Position numbers and translations under genes: made by a program | In this document: piece by piece, positions 47,349 to 58,395 of the stretch | How the letters are laid out: every line of letters starts with the position of its first letter | How positions within the stretch are numbered: position 1 is the first letter of the stretch | Origin: Apricaphanius iberus | Lineage: Eukaryota > Chordata > Actinopteri > Cyprinodontiformes > Aphaniidae | DNA: 64,000 nucleotides | Direction: 5' to 3' | NCBI GenBank assembly: GCA_028564705.1 | Contig: JAPXFQ010002804.1 | Location: 1,736,001 to 1,800,000 of the forward strand | Notes under the pieces: generated by a model | Database searches by the model: none | Seen by the model: the letters and a program-made list of their open reading frames with translations, nothing else | What the model was told of the DNA's origin: nothing

Positions 47349-47815
47349 ATGTACCTCCGCCATTGGAACCGGCTTGGTTACAGGAAATCAGGTGAGAAAC
47401 AAACTACCGTAATATGCAAAGTTTACAGAAAAATGGTGGTTACAAAGAGTGGAAACACGTCCAATTTGTTCCACCATCTGAAAGACAAACCAGGGTATGA
47501 AGAAAGTCTGAAGAAACGCGAGGCAACGGAGGAATCATCTACAAGTCGACCTGTGGGTAAGAAAATTCCCACCCAGATTAAAATTGCCAACGCTTTTGCT
47601 AATTGTGTCCAATATGATAAGGTAAACAATGGGCCAAATTGAAGGAAATTGTGGAGTTTTGTTAGACAAAAGAAATGCTGCCATTCCAAATTGTCAAAAA
47701 AGAACAATTCAGGCAAATGGTCCATAAGCCGAACCCAAGATACCACATCCCCTCAAGGAAGTACTTTTCCAAAACACCATGCCAGCGACATATAAGGAGT
47801 GCCATGGTAGGGTAC
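47349..47815 (+). pseudogene. hAT transposase fragment with decayed BED finger
   Basis: The open frame at 47349-47642 includes VICKVYRKMVVTKSGNTSNL then FHHLKDKPGYEESLKK: a BED-type zinc finger (C-x2-C..H-x-H form) whose second Cys has become Tyr and whose last His is missing. Downstream in another frame (about 47655-47815) come MLPFQIVKKEQFRQMVHKPN and PRYHIPSRKYFS, matching the hAT block usually written P(F)..V....F..L...DPRY..PSR. The catalytic domain is otherwise absent. It is a dead relic. Confidence 0.75.
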
Positions 47816-48059
47816 AACATCACTGTCTGCGTTGGATTTTTATGATTCAGCTATAGACGTATGGAGAAGCAGAGTGACTGAGCTGTACATTACATTAGTA
47901 CATTTTTTCTATTACCTGCGTTGTGAGTGCTGTACTGACCCACAACACAGTTGAGCGTTTTTTCCCCTCACCGTGGAACCCTCCCCTACCCAGATGTGTA
48001 TTTCTCTATGTTTCATAAACGGGAGCGCCGCTCGATGGCTGCATGCCCAACAGTGACCT

Positions 48060-48174
48060 GGATCTGTTTGTTGTTGTTGTTTGTAATGATCTTGGACAGG
48101 TTGTACTGTATCTGTAAATTCCTTGTATGTGTCATACTTGGCCATTAAAGCTGATTCCGATTCTGATTCTGATT
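48060..48174 (+). mobile_element. LINE 3' tail
   Basis: CTTGGCCATTAAAGCTGATT then (TTCTGA)n is the typical 3' end of a fish non-LTR retrotransposon with a hexanucleotide tail. Its 5' border is not clear. Confidence 0.6.
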
Positions 48175-48885
48175 AGCTGTACACAACTTAAACATAACAT
48201 AATCTGCTGTTTTACAGAATAAAATATATTATCGAATTTGTATTGTTATCGAAATAAATAACTGAAATTATCGTGACAAATACTCCGTACCTGTGAAGAC
48301 CCTGGATCATCATAGTCCCTCCTGCTGATTGTGGCATTTAAAATAAATGAAAATGTGGAAACTAACTCTTACATAGATTAGGATCAGTAGTAGTGATATT
48401 AAGTCCCTCTTATGTCATAGATATTTTATCTCAACCCCTTATTTTCTTTGCACATGTGCAGACCCACCCTGACCTGCTTTGTTTATTTTGTAAATAAATT
48501 TGTATTTGAAATATGTGGAAAGTAGTAAAGTTCTGTAAAGAAATTAAAGAGAAGTGGGTTTATTCCTAGCATGACCAAACTAGCAAGGGAAGACACAGCT
48601 AACATTAGTATTGTTAACCACCTTAACATGATATATTGGCTTGTATTAACTAGCTTCATTTAGCTAACATTATCTGCATGTAACAACATAACTCAACTTA
48701 CATCATGTTTGAAAAACTGTGCAAACTTTTTTGTATTTTGCTGGATCTGGCTGGTGGATTGCTAGACATGCTGCTCTGCGACACCTGTCTGTGATCTAAG
48801 GCCGATTAATATTAAAAAAGTGAATTTCATATCAAATAAAAGTCTAAGATTTTATTTTTAATCTATATTGCCCAACCCTTCCCAC

Positions 48886-49241
48886 TAGGGATGCAATGAT
48901 TCCACTTTTTTCAAACGGATATGATACAAATACTTGAATTTAATTGCTGATACAGAGTACCAATACCGATACTTATACCACACAAAAAATGCAATGAATT
49001 GGCAGATAGGTTTTATTTTCATTTTTACAATAAATGATGGGTGAATTACATAAAAATATAAAATATTAACAATAAGGACCACAATGCTAAAATTTCAAGT
49101 GAAAAATAAACATTTTCTGTTAAATTATTGCAAAGTTTCAACATTTTAAGTGTTGGGTCCTGGTATTGGTCAACTGTAACTGATACTGATACAGTACATA
49201 AGAGCAGCATCCGCCCTGAAACCAGCTTCGGTACACCCCTA
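48886..49241. mobile_element. Small non-autonomous hAT element, 356 bp
   Basis: Left TAGGGATGCAATGATTCCAC and right GCTTCGGTACACCCCTA; subterminal CAATACCGATAC and ACTGATACTGATACAG repeats. The flanks CTTCCCAC and CTTAACAC match at 6 of 8 positions, as expected of an old hAT target duplication. Confidence 0.55.
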
Positions 49242-51129
49242 CTTAACACCTTTATTTTTTCTGAAACAGTTGTATAATATTCAATGAAATGTTCAACTTT
49301 TGGAAAATATATCTTTAAGTCAAAAATAACCTACTGATATCTTAAAATAGGAACAGGGCATGTTAAATGTTGACAAGAATAATTATTTGTTTTATATCAT
49401 GATATATACTTAAATCGATAGATTAATACAAAAAAATATTATGATCGAACTTTTTCGAGAATGCCAAGCCCTACTTCAAGTTCTCTTGAAGAGAAAAATT
49501 CTTTTTCTATCTGGGTGCAAAATGCTGAAAAGTTCAGCAGTTTGTGAAAGTGTCCCGTATGAATTGTTTTTAGGTCGTATCAATGGAGTGAATCCTAAAA
49601 GGACAAAATGTTCTCGATTTCTAAACCTTAATAAATACTAATCGTAGCGTTATTTCCACAGCCAGTGTAGAAGGAATGAAAAAACACTTCATGCTTTACT
49701 GCATTAAAAGACGGATGGAGCTAAAAGGTAAATTAGAGCGCTAATGGAAACTAGTGAATAGCTGATAAAAACCACATGCAATGCAACGCTGCTCTCAGCC
49801 GGCAGTAGGTCTGCATGATGTGATATAACTCGCACAGATCAATACTAATACAGTTGGACCTCATACATCTAGCTGGGATTTGTGCTTGGTTTAAGCTGAT
49901 TGCAGATCAGGAAAAAAAAAAAATGTGTATCACAGGCTGCTGGGCTATTTTTCCGAAAGGAGGAAAAGGTTGGTGACCTTTTGTGCCCCTTCTTCACTAA
50001 GAAGCAGCTTATTTTGAGCATAACACAGAAAGTTTTGCACAAAGCTATACCCCGAACTAACAGTCACACAAATGCATTTTTTTTAGCTTGGCTGTAAATG
50101 CAAACCAGCTTACTTAGATTTCAAGGTGATGTAATGCAGAGAGAGAAAGACAGAGCGAGGGAGCGAGCCATATGTTCTCTTATTTCACCAACAGAGAATC
50201 AACAGACAGGGACGTGGCAGGCTGCCAGAGAAGCCTGCCTGTTCCATCCATGCATCATCTGCAGCCAAACACTTATCGGTGCACTAATTGAAGACGGAAC
50301 TAAAGTTTTGACACATCTGCGACACAAAGCCGGAATTAGGACATGACTGCCGAAGACGGTGTGGCTTACCTGTAGGCGCTGCTGCAGCTGAGTCAGCAGC
50401 AGCATCGGTGCCGTGTGAAATCAGGCTACTAGCACTGGAGTCTCCATCACACACAGATCATGGACCACAGACCCACAAAAGGACGAATCCACACAAACCC
50501 ACAAGTGCTCTTGCATAACACTAAATCCTGCATTCTGGAATCCTCCCAACCCTTATCGACAGTGATAAGAGTAAACATTGAGATGTAACCAAACAGATTA
50601 AATAACAACAATAAAGCAGCTATTTCTGTCATGTGCTGGATCAGATTGTTCTGACTGACCAAAGATGCCAGCACATTTTTACAGTACGCTATTGGGGCTC
50701 CATACAAGAAACTCTAAAACTGTTCCATCAGCCTTAACCAGCTTCTTAGCGCCATGAGGGCCAATTTTTCTGTACTGTTCATTTAGAACATCATTGTTTC
50801 AGTTTTCTAAGATTTTGGAGAGACTTTTTTCAGCACATCGTTCTTAAAAAACCCATGAATTTACACTGAGGAAAAGAAAATTTTTTTGATTTAGTCCAAT
50901 TGATTTCAGACTTTTGAAACACACATATATCTTAGCCTGGCCGAAGACGAAATCAGTTCCTATTCTGACGCCTATCTCTAATTTAGTTAAAACAACCAGA
51001 TCATGCCGTTAAAGTAACACATTTTTCTGTTTGTACGTAACATCATAGGTTAGTTGAGCTATGACTAGCCAAGCTACTCCCACTGGTGGAGTTAACGAGA
51101 CACAAACAATACAAAGAATAACACAGCAG
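49242..51129. other. DNA without recognised gene; one splice-donor-like site
   Basis: Mostly AT-rich sequence. On the minus strand CAGCAGCGCCTACAG/GTAAGC at 50370/50369 looks like an exon end in a CpG- and CAG-richer block and could be a distant 5' UTR exon. No frame or repeat supports it further. Confidence 0.25.
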
Positions 51130-51220
51130 CAACAACGTGTCCTAGTGATCGATAGATCGATCGATAGACAGACAGACAGACTTCGATCTCTATCATTTCT
51201 AACGATCGATCAAGGACTCA
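51130..51220. repeat. GATA/GACA-type microsatellite
   Basis: GATCGATAGATCGATCGATA followed by four GACA units, then a partly inverted GATCGATC further on. A simple-sequence tract. Confidence 0.85.
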
Positions 51221-52539
51221 GAACGAAGTTAAAAACAAGTATTTAAATTAAATGAGTTCAATAAACAAAATATACACATTTAGGACCAAAAAATATAAAG
51301 ACAGTAGGGTTGCCACGATTAGTCGATTCGTCATGACAATGTCAACAAACAAAATTGTCAACATTAAATGTATTTGTTGACATCATTTTTAGTTTTTACT
51401 TTGTTTTTCTATTAAAACTGTACTGCTCCCTGCTCTCTATATAGAGCAGACAATGGAGCTCTAATGTTTAGGAGCGTTTTATAAAAATTGTACGGAAGCA
51501 TGTTAATCCATAATCCACAAGGTGAACCTGCTTACCTTGGCAGACCGACTGTGATGCTCCAGCATCTTAACAGGAAGCCCGGTGCGGCTGACTACGATGA
51601 GGGACAGTTGCCTCGCTAAGCTAATTAGCCCGTTAGCTGCTAACTTTAACACCAACAGTATGCTGACTGAACATCCTCTTTTACCAAGTCGGCTTTGCGT
51701 GTTCAGTCTAGGGCCTTCATAGATGAATATAAATGTGCAGGTTTTTATATTAGATGGTGGCTGGTTCTGATCCGTTCAGACGGCGTAGGGCTGCTGCCGT
51801 CTACAAAACATCAAAGCATAGGTGAAAGGTTGTGACAACTGTAGAGTAGTGCACATAACTGGCTTATTTATTTCTGTTTATGGCAGCAGCCCAATACCCC
51901 ATTGCTCTCATGGACGAAAAAACTATGAGAAGGCTGAACGAATTGAGAGTTTATTAAATGGAAATTAATTACTTATATTAATATCTGTAACATTAATAGT
52001 GACTAGGGCTGCACAATTAAATGATCCTGATCGTCAACGATTTTTACATTCAAAATGCGAGCTTCACTGCGTGCCTCTTTATCACACATGGCCTCAACCA
52101 ATAGTCTGCCAACCACCAGAGGGCAAACGCATGGCTAAAGCCTCATTAAGCGGACCAAATAAAAAACCACACCTGCGCAACTCAGCAATGTTAGCAATGT
52201 TACTGATTACCGTGATTGTTTTTTGACTGATTAAACATTTAAGTTGTTAAGTCATAGCCTACCAGACAATATATTGGCTAGAGGATGGCGGGACCACAGG
52301 CGAACGTAACTGCAAAATCGTTGAGAAGTAACCTGATTTCATGTCTTTTACGCGAGCGTTTGCTATGCAGTATTTACTACATTAACGGGCGAGTAATAGT
52401 TGCTACGTAGCATATAGTAAATACTAAGGATTTGGATGCAGGGAAGTCAAAGGCCTTTTCTGTATAAGCTGTAACTGTTTCCATTAAATTGCACTTTGAG
52501 ATTGCACTCTACAATAACATATTTAGCTTGTACTTTTAA

Positions 52540-52565
52540 ATATATATATATATATATATATATAT
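52540..52565. repeat. (TA)n microsatellite at duplication junction
   Basis: A run of TA dinucleotides ends the first left-half copy of the hAT element, immediately before the second TAGGGCTGCACAATTA. Matching runs lie at about 53453-53472 and 56696-56724, on both sides of the DD38E element. Confidence 0.9.
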
Positions 52566-53634
52566 TAGGGCTGCACAATTAATCAGATTTTGATCGTGAA
52601 CACGATTTTGGTGGCCACAATTAAATGAACCTGATCGTCAACGATTTTTAAGTTCAAAATGCGAGTTTCACTGCGTGCCTCTTTATCACACTGCAGACCA
52701 ATAGTCTGCCAACCACCAGGGGGCAAACGCATGGCTAAAGCTTCATTAAGCTGACCAAATAAAAAATACACCTACGCAACTCAGCACTCGTAATGGCAGC
52801 ACTACGCTTGCTACGTAGCAGATGAAAAACAGTATTTGAGCAATGTAGTAGATCCAAATCTCCATTATGGATCTGACTAGTAAGCAGAAAGTTCCCAAAA
52901 GTGTATTACCGCCACAGTAAGCAGCCGGTGGATGCTACGCTATCCCACAATGCAGCGGACTGCCCCGAAATCATAGAAGAAGAAGGACCTAGCTAAAAAT
53001 GGCTACAGACGAACTGTCAACCATTGACTCTGCCGCAGTTTCGGTGGATAAATGTACGTGAAGCAATGTTACTGATCATTGTAATTGTTTTTTGACTGAT
53101 CAAACATTTAAGTTGTTAAGTCATACCAGACAAAATAACGGCTAGAGGATGGCGGGACTACAGGCGAACGCAACGTAAACATCTGGGTCGACAGAACAGT
53201 CAATATGGGTCAAAGGACATGCAAAATCGTGGAGCAGTATGTCTGATTTCATGTCTTATACGCGATCGTTTGCTATACACTATTTACTACATTAACGGGC
53301 GAGTAATAGTTGCTAAGTAGCATATAGTAAGTACTAAGAATTTGGATGCAGGGAATGTCAAAGGCCTTTTCTGTATAAGCTGTAACTGTTTCCGTTAAAT
53401 TGCACTTTGAGATTGCACTCTACAATAACATATTTAGCTTGTACTTTTAAAATATATATATATATATATATACACTACCGTTCAAAAGTTTGGGGTCACC
53501 CAAACAATTTTGTGTTTTCCATGAAAAGTCACACTTATTCACCACCATACGTTGTGAAATGAATAAAAAATAGAGTCAAGACATTGACAAGGTTAGAAAT
53601 AATGATTTTTATTTGAAATAAGATTGTTTTTACA

Positions 53635-54678
53635 TCAAACTTTGCTTTCATCAAAGAATCCTCCATTTGCAGCAATTACAGCATTGCAGACCTTTGGCAT
53701 TCTAGCTGTTAATTTGTTGAGGTAATCTGGAGAAATTGCACCCCACGCTTCTAGAAGCAGCTCCCACAATTTGGATTGGTTGGATGGGCACTTCTTGCGT
53801 ACCATACGGTCAAGCTGCTCCCACAACAGCTCAACGGGGTTCAAATCTGGTGACTGCGCTGGCCACTCCATTACCGATAGAATACCAGCTGCCTGCTTCT
53901 TCTCTAAATAGTTCTTGCACAATTTCGAGGTGTGTTTTGGGTCATTGTCCTGTTGTAGGATGAAATTGGCTCCAATCAAGCGCTGTCCACTGGGTATGGC
54001 ATGGCGTTGCAAAATGGAGTGATAGCCTTCCTTATTCAGAATCCCTTTTACCCTGTACAAATCTCCCACCTTACCAGCACCAAAGCAACCCCAGACCATC
54101 ACATTACCTCCACCATGCTTAACAGATGGCGTCAGGCATTCTTCCAGCATCTTTTCAGTTGTTCTGCGTCTCACAAACGTTCTTCTTTGTGATCCAAACA
54201 CCTCAAACTTGGATTCATCCGTCCACAGCACTTTTTTCCAGTCTTCCTCTGTCCAATGTCTGTGTTCTTTTGCCCATCTTAATCTTTTTCTTTTATTGGC
54301 CAGTCTCAGATATGGCTTTTTCTTTGCCACTCTGCCCTGAAGCCCAGAATCCCGCAGCCGCCTCTTCACTGTAGATGTTGACACTGGTGTTTTGCGGGTA
54401 CTATTTAATGAAGATGCCAGTTGGGGACCTGTGAGGCGTCTGTTTCTCAAACTAGAGACTCTAATGTACTTATCTTCTTGCTCAGTTGTGCAACGCGGCC
54501 TCCCACTTCTTTTTCTACTCTGGTTAGAGCCTGTTTGTGCTGTCCTCTGAAGGGAGTAGTACACACCGTTGTAGGAAATCTTCAATTTCTTAGCAATTTC
54601 TCGCATGGAATAGCCTTCATTTCTAAGAACAAGAATAGACTGTCGAGTTTCAGATGAAAGTTCTCTTTTTCTGGCCAT
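53635..54678 (-). CDS. Intact DD38E Tc1-superfamily transposase, 347 aa
   Basis: This protein would cut and paste its transposon at TA targets. Seen: an N-terminal helix-turn-helix region (MARKRELSSETRQSILVLRN, then REIAKKLKISYNGVYYSL) at about 1-45, a GRPR hinge motif at 59-62, a second HTH region to about 110, and a basic RLANKRKRLRWAKEHRHW stretch. The catalytic triad is D154 (LWTDESKF), D244 (LQQDNDPKHTS) and E283 (SPDLNPVELLW). The gap D244-E283 is 38 residues rather than the usual 34 of Tc1, because of an insert around KKQAAGILSV. HGGG and WGCFG blocks are present. There is no stop or frameshift over the full family length, and the ATG has an upstream purine context. It could encode an active enzyme; expression is not shown. 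Confidence 0.93.
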   Translation of the reverse strand: MARKRELSSETRQSILVLRNEGYSMREIAKKLKISYNGVYYSLQRTAQTGSNQSRKRSGRPRCTTEQEDKYIRVSSLRNRRLTGPQLASSLNSTRKTPVSTSTVKRRLRDSGLQGRVAKKKPYLRLANKRKRLRWAKEHRHWTEEDWKKVLWTDESKFEVFGSQRRTFVRRRTTEKMLEECLTPSVKHGGGNVMVWGCFGAGKVGDLYRVKGILNKEGYHSILQRHAIPSGQRLIGANFILQQDNDPKHTSKLCKNYLEKKQAAGILSVMEWPAQSPDLNPVELLWEQLDRMVRKKCPSNQSKLWELLLEAWGAISPDYLNKLTARMPKVCNAVIAANGGFFDESKV

Positions 54679-54972
54679 TTTGAGCGTTTAATTGACCCCA
54701 CAAATGTGATGCTCCAGAAACTCAATCTGCTCAAAGGAAGGTCAGTTTTGTAGCTTCTGTACCGAGCTAAACTGTTTTCAGATGTGTGAACATGATTGCA
54801 CAAGGGTTTTCTAATCATCAATTAGCCTTCTGAGCCAATGAGCAAACACATTGTACCATTAGAACACTGGAGTGATAGTTGCTGGAAATGGGCCTCTATA
54901 CACCTATGTAGATATTGCACCAAAAACCAGACATTTGCAGCTAGAATAGTCATTTACCACATTAGCAATGTA

Positions 54973-56575
54973 CAGACGTGGACAAAATTGTTGGTACCCT
55001 TCATTAAATAAAAGAAAAACTCATAATGGTCACAGAAATAACTTTAATCTGACAAAAGTAATAATAAATAAAAATTATATAAATGTTGACCAATGAAAGT
55101 CAGACATTGCTTTTCATCCATGCTTCAACAGAATTATTTAAAAAATAAATGCATGAAACAGGCCTGGACAAAAATGATGGTACCCCTAGAAAAGAATGAA
55201 AAGAATGTGACCAAAGGGACATGTTAATCCAAGGTATGTCCACTAATCAGCATCCTAGGTGTCTACAATCCTGTAATCACTCAGTGGGCCTATATATAGG
55301 ACTCCAGGTAGTCACTGTGTTGTTTGGTGACGTGGTGTGTACCACACTCAATATAAACCAGAGGAAGCAAAGGAAAGAGTTGTCTCAGGAGATGAGAAAG
55401 AAAATCATAGACAAGCATGTTAACTGTAAAGGCTATAAGACCATCTCCAAGCAGCTAGATGTTTCTGTGACTACAGCTGCACATGTCATTCAGTAATGTA
55501 CGATCCATGGGACTGTAGCCAACCTCCCTGGACGTGGCTGCAGGAGGAAAATTGATGACAGATCAAAGAGACGGATAATCCAAATGGTAACAAAAGAGCC
55601 TAGAAAGACTTCAAAATAGATCCAAGCTGAACTTTATGCTCAAGGAACATCAGTGTCAGATCGGAACATCCTTCGCTGTTTGAGCCAAAGAGGGCTACAT
55701 GGGAGAGGAACAGGAGGAAAAATCATTAAAAAAAACAGACTGGAGTATGCCAAACTACATGCTGACGAGCCACAAAGCTTCTGGGAGAATGTCCTGTGGA
55801 CAGATGAGACAAAAATTTTACTTTTTGCCAAGGCACATCAGCTCTATGTTCACAGACGGAAAAATGAAGCATATCTAGAAAAGAACACGGTCCCTACTGT
55901 GAAACATGGGGGAGGCTCGGTTATGTTCTGGGGCTGATTTGCTGCATCTGACACAGGGTGTCTTGAATCTGTGCAGGGTACAATGAAATCTCAAGACTAT
56001 CAGGGGATTCTAGAGAGAAATGTGCTGGCCAGTGTCAGAAAGCATGGTCTCAGTCGCAGGTCACGGGTCTTACAACAGGAAAATGACCCAAAACACACAG
56101 CTAAAAACACCCAAGAAGGGCTAAGAGGAAAACACTGGCCTTCTATGAGCCCTGATCTCAATCCTATTGAGCATCTTTGGAAGGAGCTGAAACGTGCTGT
56201 CTGGAAAAGGCGCCCTTCAAACCGGAAACAACTAGAACAGTTTGCTCATGAGGAGTGGGCCAAAATACCTGCTGAGAGGTGCAGAAGTCTCATTGACAGT
56301 TACAGGAATCATTTGATTGCAGTGATTGCCTCAAAAGGTTGTGCAACCAAATATTAAGTTGTGGGTACCATCATTTTTGTCCAGGCCTGTTTCATGCATT
56401 TATTTTTTAAATAATTCCGTTGAAGCATGGATGAAAAGCAATGTCTGACTTTCATTGGTCAACATTTATATAATTTTTATTTATTATTACTTTTGTCAGA
56501 TTAAAGTTATTTCTGTGACCATTATGAGTTTTTCTTTGATTTAATGAAGGGTACCTACAATTTTGTCCACGTCTG
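54973..56575 (+). mobile_element. Tc1-like transposon with long inverted repeats, innermost layer
   Basis: A 1603-bp element flanked by TA (54971-54972, 56576-56577). Its inverted repeats run about 215 bp (54973-55187 and 56361-56575) and differ at only about three positions by eye. Each has an outer CAGACGTGGACAAAATTG and an inner GGCCTGGACAAAAATGATGG motif followed by GGTACCC, the IR/DR arrangement of two transposase sites per end. It lies between the DD38E transposase gene and that element's right end, so it inserted after the DD38E element arrived. Confidence 0.92.
55221..56357 (+). pseudogene. Dead Tc1 transposase with in-frame stops
   Basis: One continuous frame holds Tc1 motifs: KELSQEMRKKIIDKHVNCKG (HTH), PGRGCRRKIDDRSKRRI (GRPR-like hinge), LWTDETKILLF (first Asp), HGGGSVMFWG, LQQENDPKHTAKNT, SPDLNPIEHLW (Glu) and a GCATKY C-terminus. 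It is broken by TAA at 55494, TAG at 55617 and TGA at 55935, with no net frameshift. The second catalytic Asp is Glu (QQEND), and only 29 residues separate it from the Glu instead of 34, so about five codons are missing between RGKH and WPSMSP. It cannot make an active enzyme. Confidence 0.93.
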
Positions 56576-56692
56576 TATAGCGTGTGTTTCTTTAAAGTTA
56601 AGACTAGTTTAAAGTTATCTTCATTGAAAAGTACAGTGCTTTTCCTTCAAAAATAAGGACATTTCAATGTGACCCCAAACTTTTGAACGGTA

Positions 56693-56726
<34 letters not shown>

Positions 56727-57574
56727 CATGGGAGTTTGTTTTTGTTAGTTGTTTTGCATTATTAATCATCTATTCAAATCGAAAGTTTTTTATTCACAAA
56801 AAAAATTACATTGTATGTTTATAATTGGTGCAATAAAAATAGATATTTGACAGGACTGGATGAATGATCGTGATTAATAATTGTGATTACAATATTGATC
56901 AAAATAATCGTGATTATTATTTTGGTCATAATCGTGCAGCCCTAATAGTGACTATGATTTTATTTCCCTTAGCACATCAAGTCTCTGCTGTAACAATCAT
57001 TTTTTTTCATAATTAGTTCCTAAATGTTGAATAAATGATCATTTTAATTGTCAGTATTTTAGATAGCACTTAATACTTAGTGAAAACACTTCCAGCTGGA
57101 AGCTAATGATGTATATATTTCAGCAACTGCTGCAATAAGTTACAATTTATGGGTGATCCGATTAGTCGACTAATCAGTAAAATAATAGACGATTAGTCGA
57201 TTATCAAAATAATAGTTTGAGGCTGCTCTAATGTAAATAGAAGTAGAGTTACTACCAGTTGTGACTAGTGATGATGATGATCACCTCCTACACAATGAGG
57301 TGTTATGGTACAATGATGGCACTGGACACCACAACATCTCCAACTGTTTGCTACGTAATTTAATGCAGTCTTTCTCACCTGGGGAACTGCAAATCTCTAG
57401 TGGTTTGTGGTGGTATTGCTAGTGGGCCTTGATATTTTTTTTTAAAAAGATCCTCTGAAATTTATAAAAATAGATTTGCATTTTACTCAGATGTAACTGC
57501 AACAGGACCTTTATCTTCCTAAACTACAAAAGGAAACATGTCCTTTTTTCTTTTTCACAAGTCTGAATTCATTG

Positions 57575-57880
57575 TCCAGGTGCTGTTCATAACATTACAA
57601 TATCATGAAAAGATTGTTAAAATAATTACATCAACGTAGCGAAACTTGTAAATATAATTATTATTTTTAAAAAAATGTTTTTATTTGTTCAGTTTTCATG
57701 ATCATAACTGAAAATTACCATAAGTCCCAAATTCAGTATCTCAGAAAATTAGAATATTGAGAAAATGTCTGATATTGAACACACCTGGTGCCACACTCTA
57801 ATCAGCACATAATTAATCAGCTCTGACACACCAAGACCAAACTGGGAAGTAGGCTTCAACTGAAGAAAATAATTATTACA
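57575..57880 (+). repeat. Fish dispersed DNA repeat fragment
   Basis: CAGTATCTCAGAAAATTAGA then ATATTGA..AAATGTCTGATATTGAACACACCTGGTGCCACACTC and CTAATCAGC are words of a repeat common in teleost genomes. Terminal structure is not resolved here. Confidence 0.45.
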
Positions 57881-57969
57881 GCTGTTATCAAAAACAAAAC
57901 TCATGAGTGGGAAACAAGTGTCCAGGACCCCAAAACATCTGAAAACCCCTGCTTTAACAGATCTGAACT

Positions 57970-58395
57970 TTTTCAGGAAGTAAGTCTGCTCATTCCCCTG
58001 CCGTACACTGCATCTGTGCTGAACCTCCAGTCCAGTATGGTGTCCAAGTGCAGACCCAAATACTTGCAGCTCTCCACCGTCTCCACTTCCTCAGCCAGAA
58101 TCCTGATGAGGCAGTGAACACGTCTCCTCCTCCTAAAGTCAATAACCATTTCCTTCGTCTTGGACATATTCAGACGGAGATGGTTCCTGCTGCTGCAGCC
58201 CACAAAATTACTCAGCAGCTCCCTGTATTTCTCCCCTTGTCCGACCCTAATGCGTCCCGCCAGGGTAGAATAGTCCAAGTGGCTGTAGTCGGGGATGTAT
58301 TTGATGTAGAGGTGTACAGGACACAAAGAAACGGGGACAGGACCTTGTCACTGATCACCCCGTCAGACAGAATATTTCCCAGCAGGACAAACTGA
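57970..58395 (-). pseudogene. Non-LTR retrotransposon reverse transcriptase fragment
   Basis: The minus-strand frame 57973-58326 contains LRLNMSKTKEMVIDFRRRRR, VETVESCKYLGLHLDTILDW and STDAVYGRGMSRL. This is the region just after the catalytic centre of fish LINE reverse transcriptases (LN.SKTKE...DFRR then YKYLG..LD..L.W). The catalytic block and the rest of the ORF are missing, so it is a truncated fossil. Confidence 0.8.

Larger units (their letters stand above)
46078..48880. mobile_element. Degraded hAT element carrying a dead transposase
   Basis: Left end TAGGGCTAGGTGATATGGCC and right end CTATATTGCCCAACCCTT are diverged inverted partners (GGGC..GGTGATAT versus ATATTGCCCAACCC). Between them lie a degenerate BED-finger transposase fragment and a LINE tail. 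Target duplications cannot be read because another small hAT element sits at the right border. Confidence 0.45.
53473..56695 (-). mobile_element. DD38E (Intruder-like) Tc1-superfamily transposon, third layer
   Basis: The 27-bp terminal inverted repeats CACTACCGTTCAAAAGTTTG..(53473-53499) and their exact complement (56669-56695) are flanked by TA. Its intact transposase gene is on the minus strand. The element is 3223 bp long only because a 1603-bp Tc1 element is inserted in it; without that and one TA it would be about 1.6 kb, normal for the group. It sits inside a (TA)n tract of a hAT element. The catalytic spacing points to the DD38E group described in animals as Intruder; the name is from memory. 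Confidence 0.9.
52004..56944. mobile_element. hAT element, second layer, perfect 8-bp duplication
   Basis: Starts TAGGGCTGCACAATTAAATG and ends AATCGTGCAGCCCTA. The flanks are identical: ATAGTGAC at 51996-52003 and 56945-56952, which proves these distant ends belong to one insertion. The left half is present twice (52004-52565 and 52566-53472), each copy ending in a (TA)n run, and the second run hosts a DD38E transposon. Copy one lacks about 280 bp present in copy two (the AAGCAGCCGGTGGATGC block). No hAT transposase frame remains, so it is non-autonomous. Confidence 0.85.
51305..57230. mobile_element. Outermost hAT-like element of a four-layer nest
   Basis: Left end TAGGGTTGCCACGATTAGTC and right region GATTAGTCGACTAATCAG..GACGATTAGTCGATTATC with terminal GAGGCTGCTCTA are inverted partners of a fish family whose ends read TAGGGCTGCCACGATTAGTC. 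The 8-bp flanks do not match (AAAGACAG and ATGTAAAT), so this layer is inferred from end sequence only. Its interior is split by the hAT element at 52004-56944. Confidence 0.55.

Noticed and set aside
53736..54657. Several plus-strand frames of 63-82 codons
   Set aside because: All are antisense to the intact DD38E transposase.
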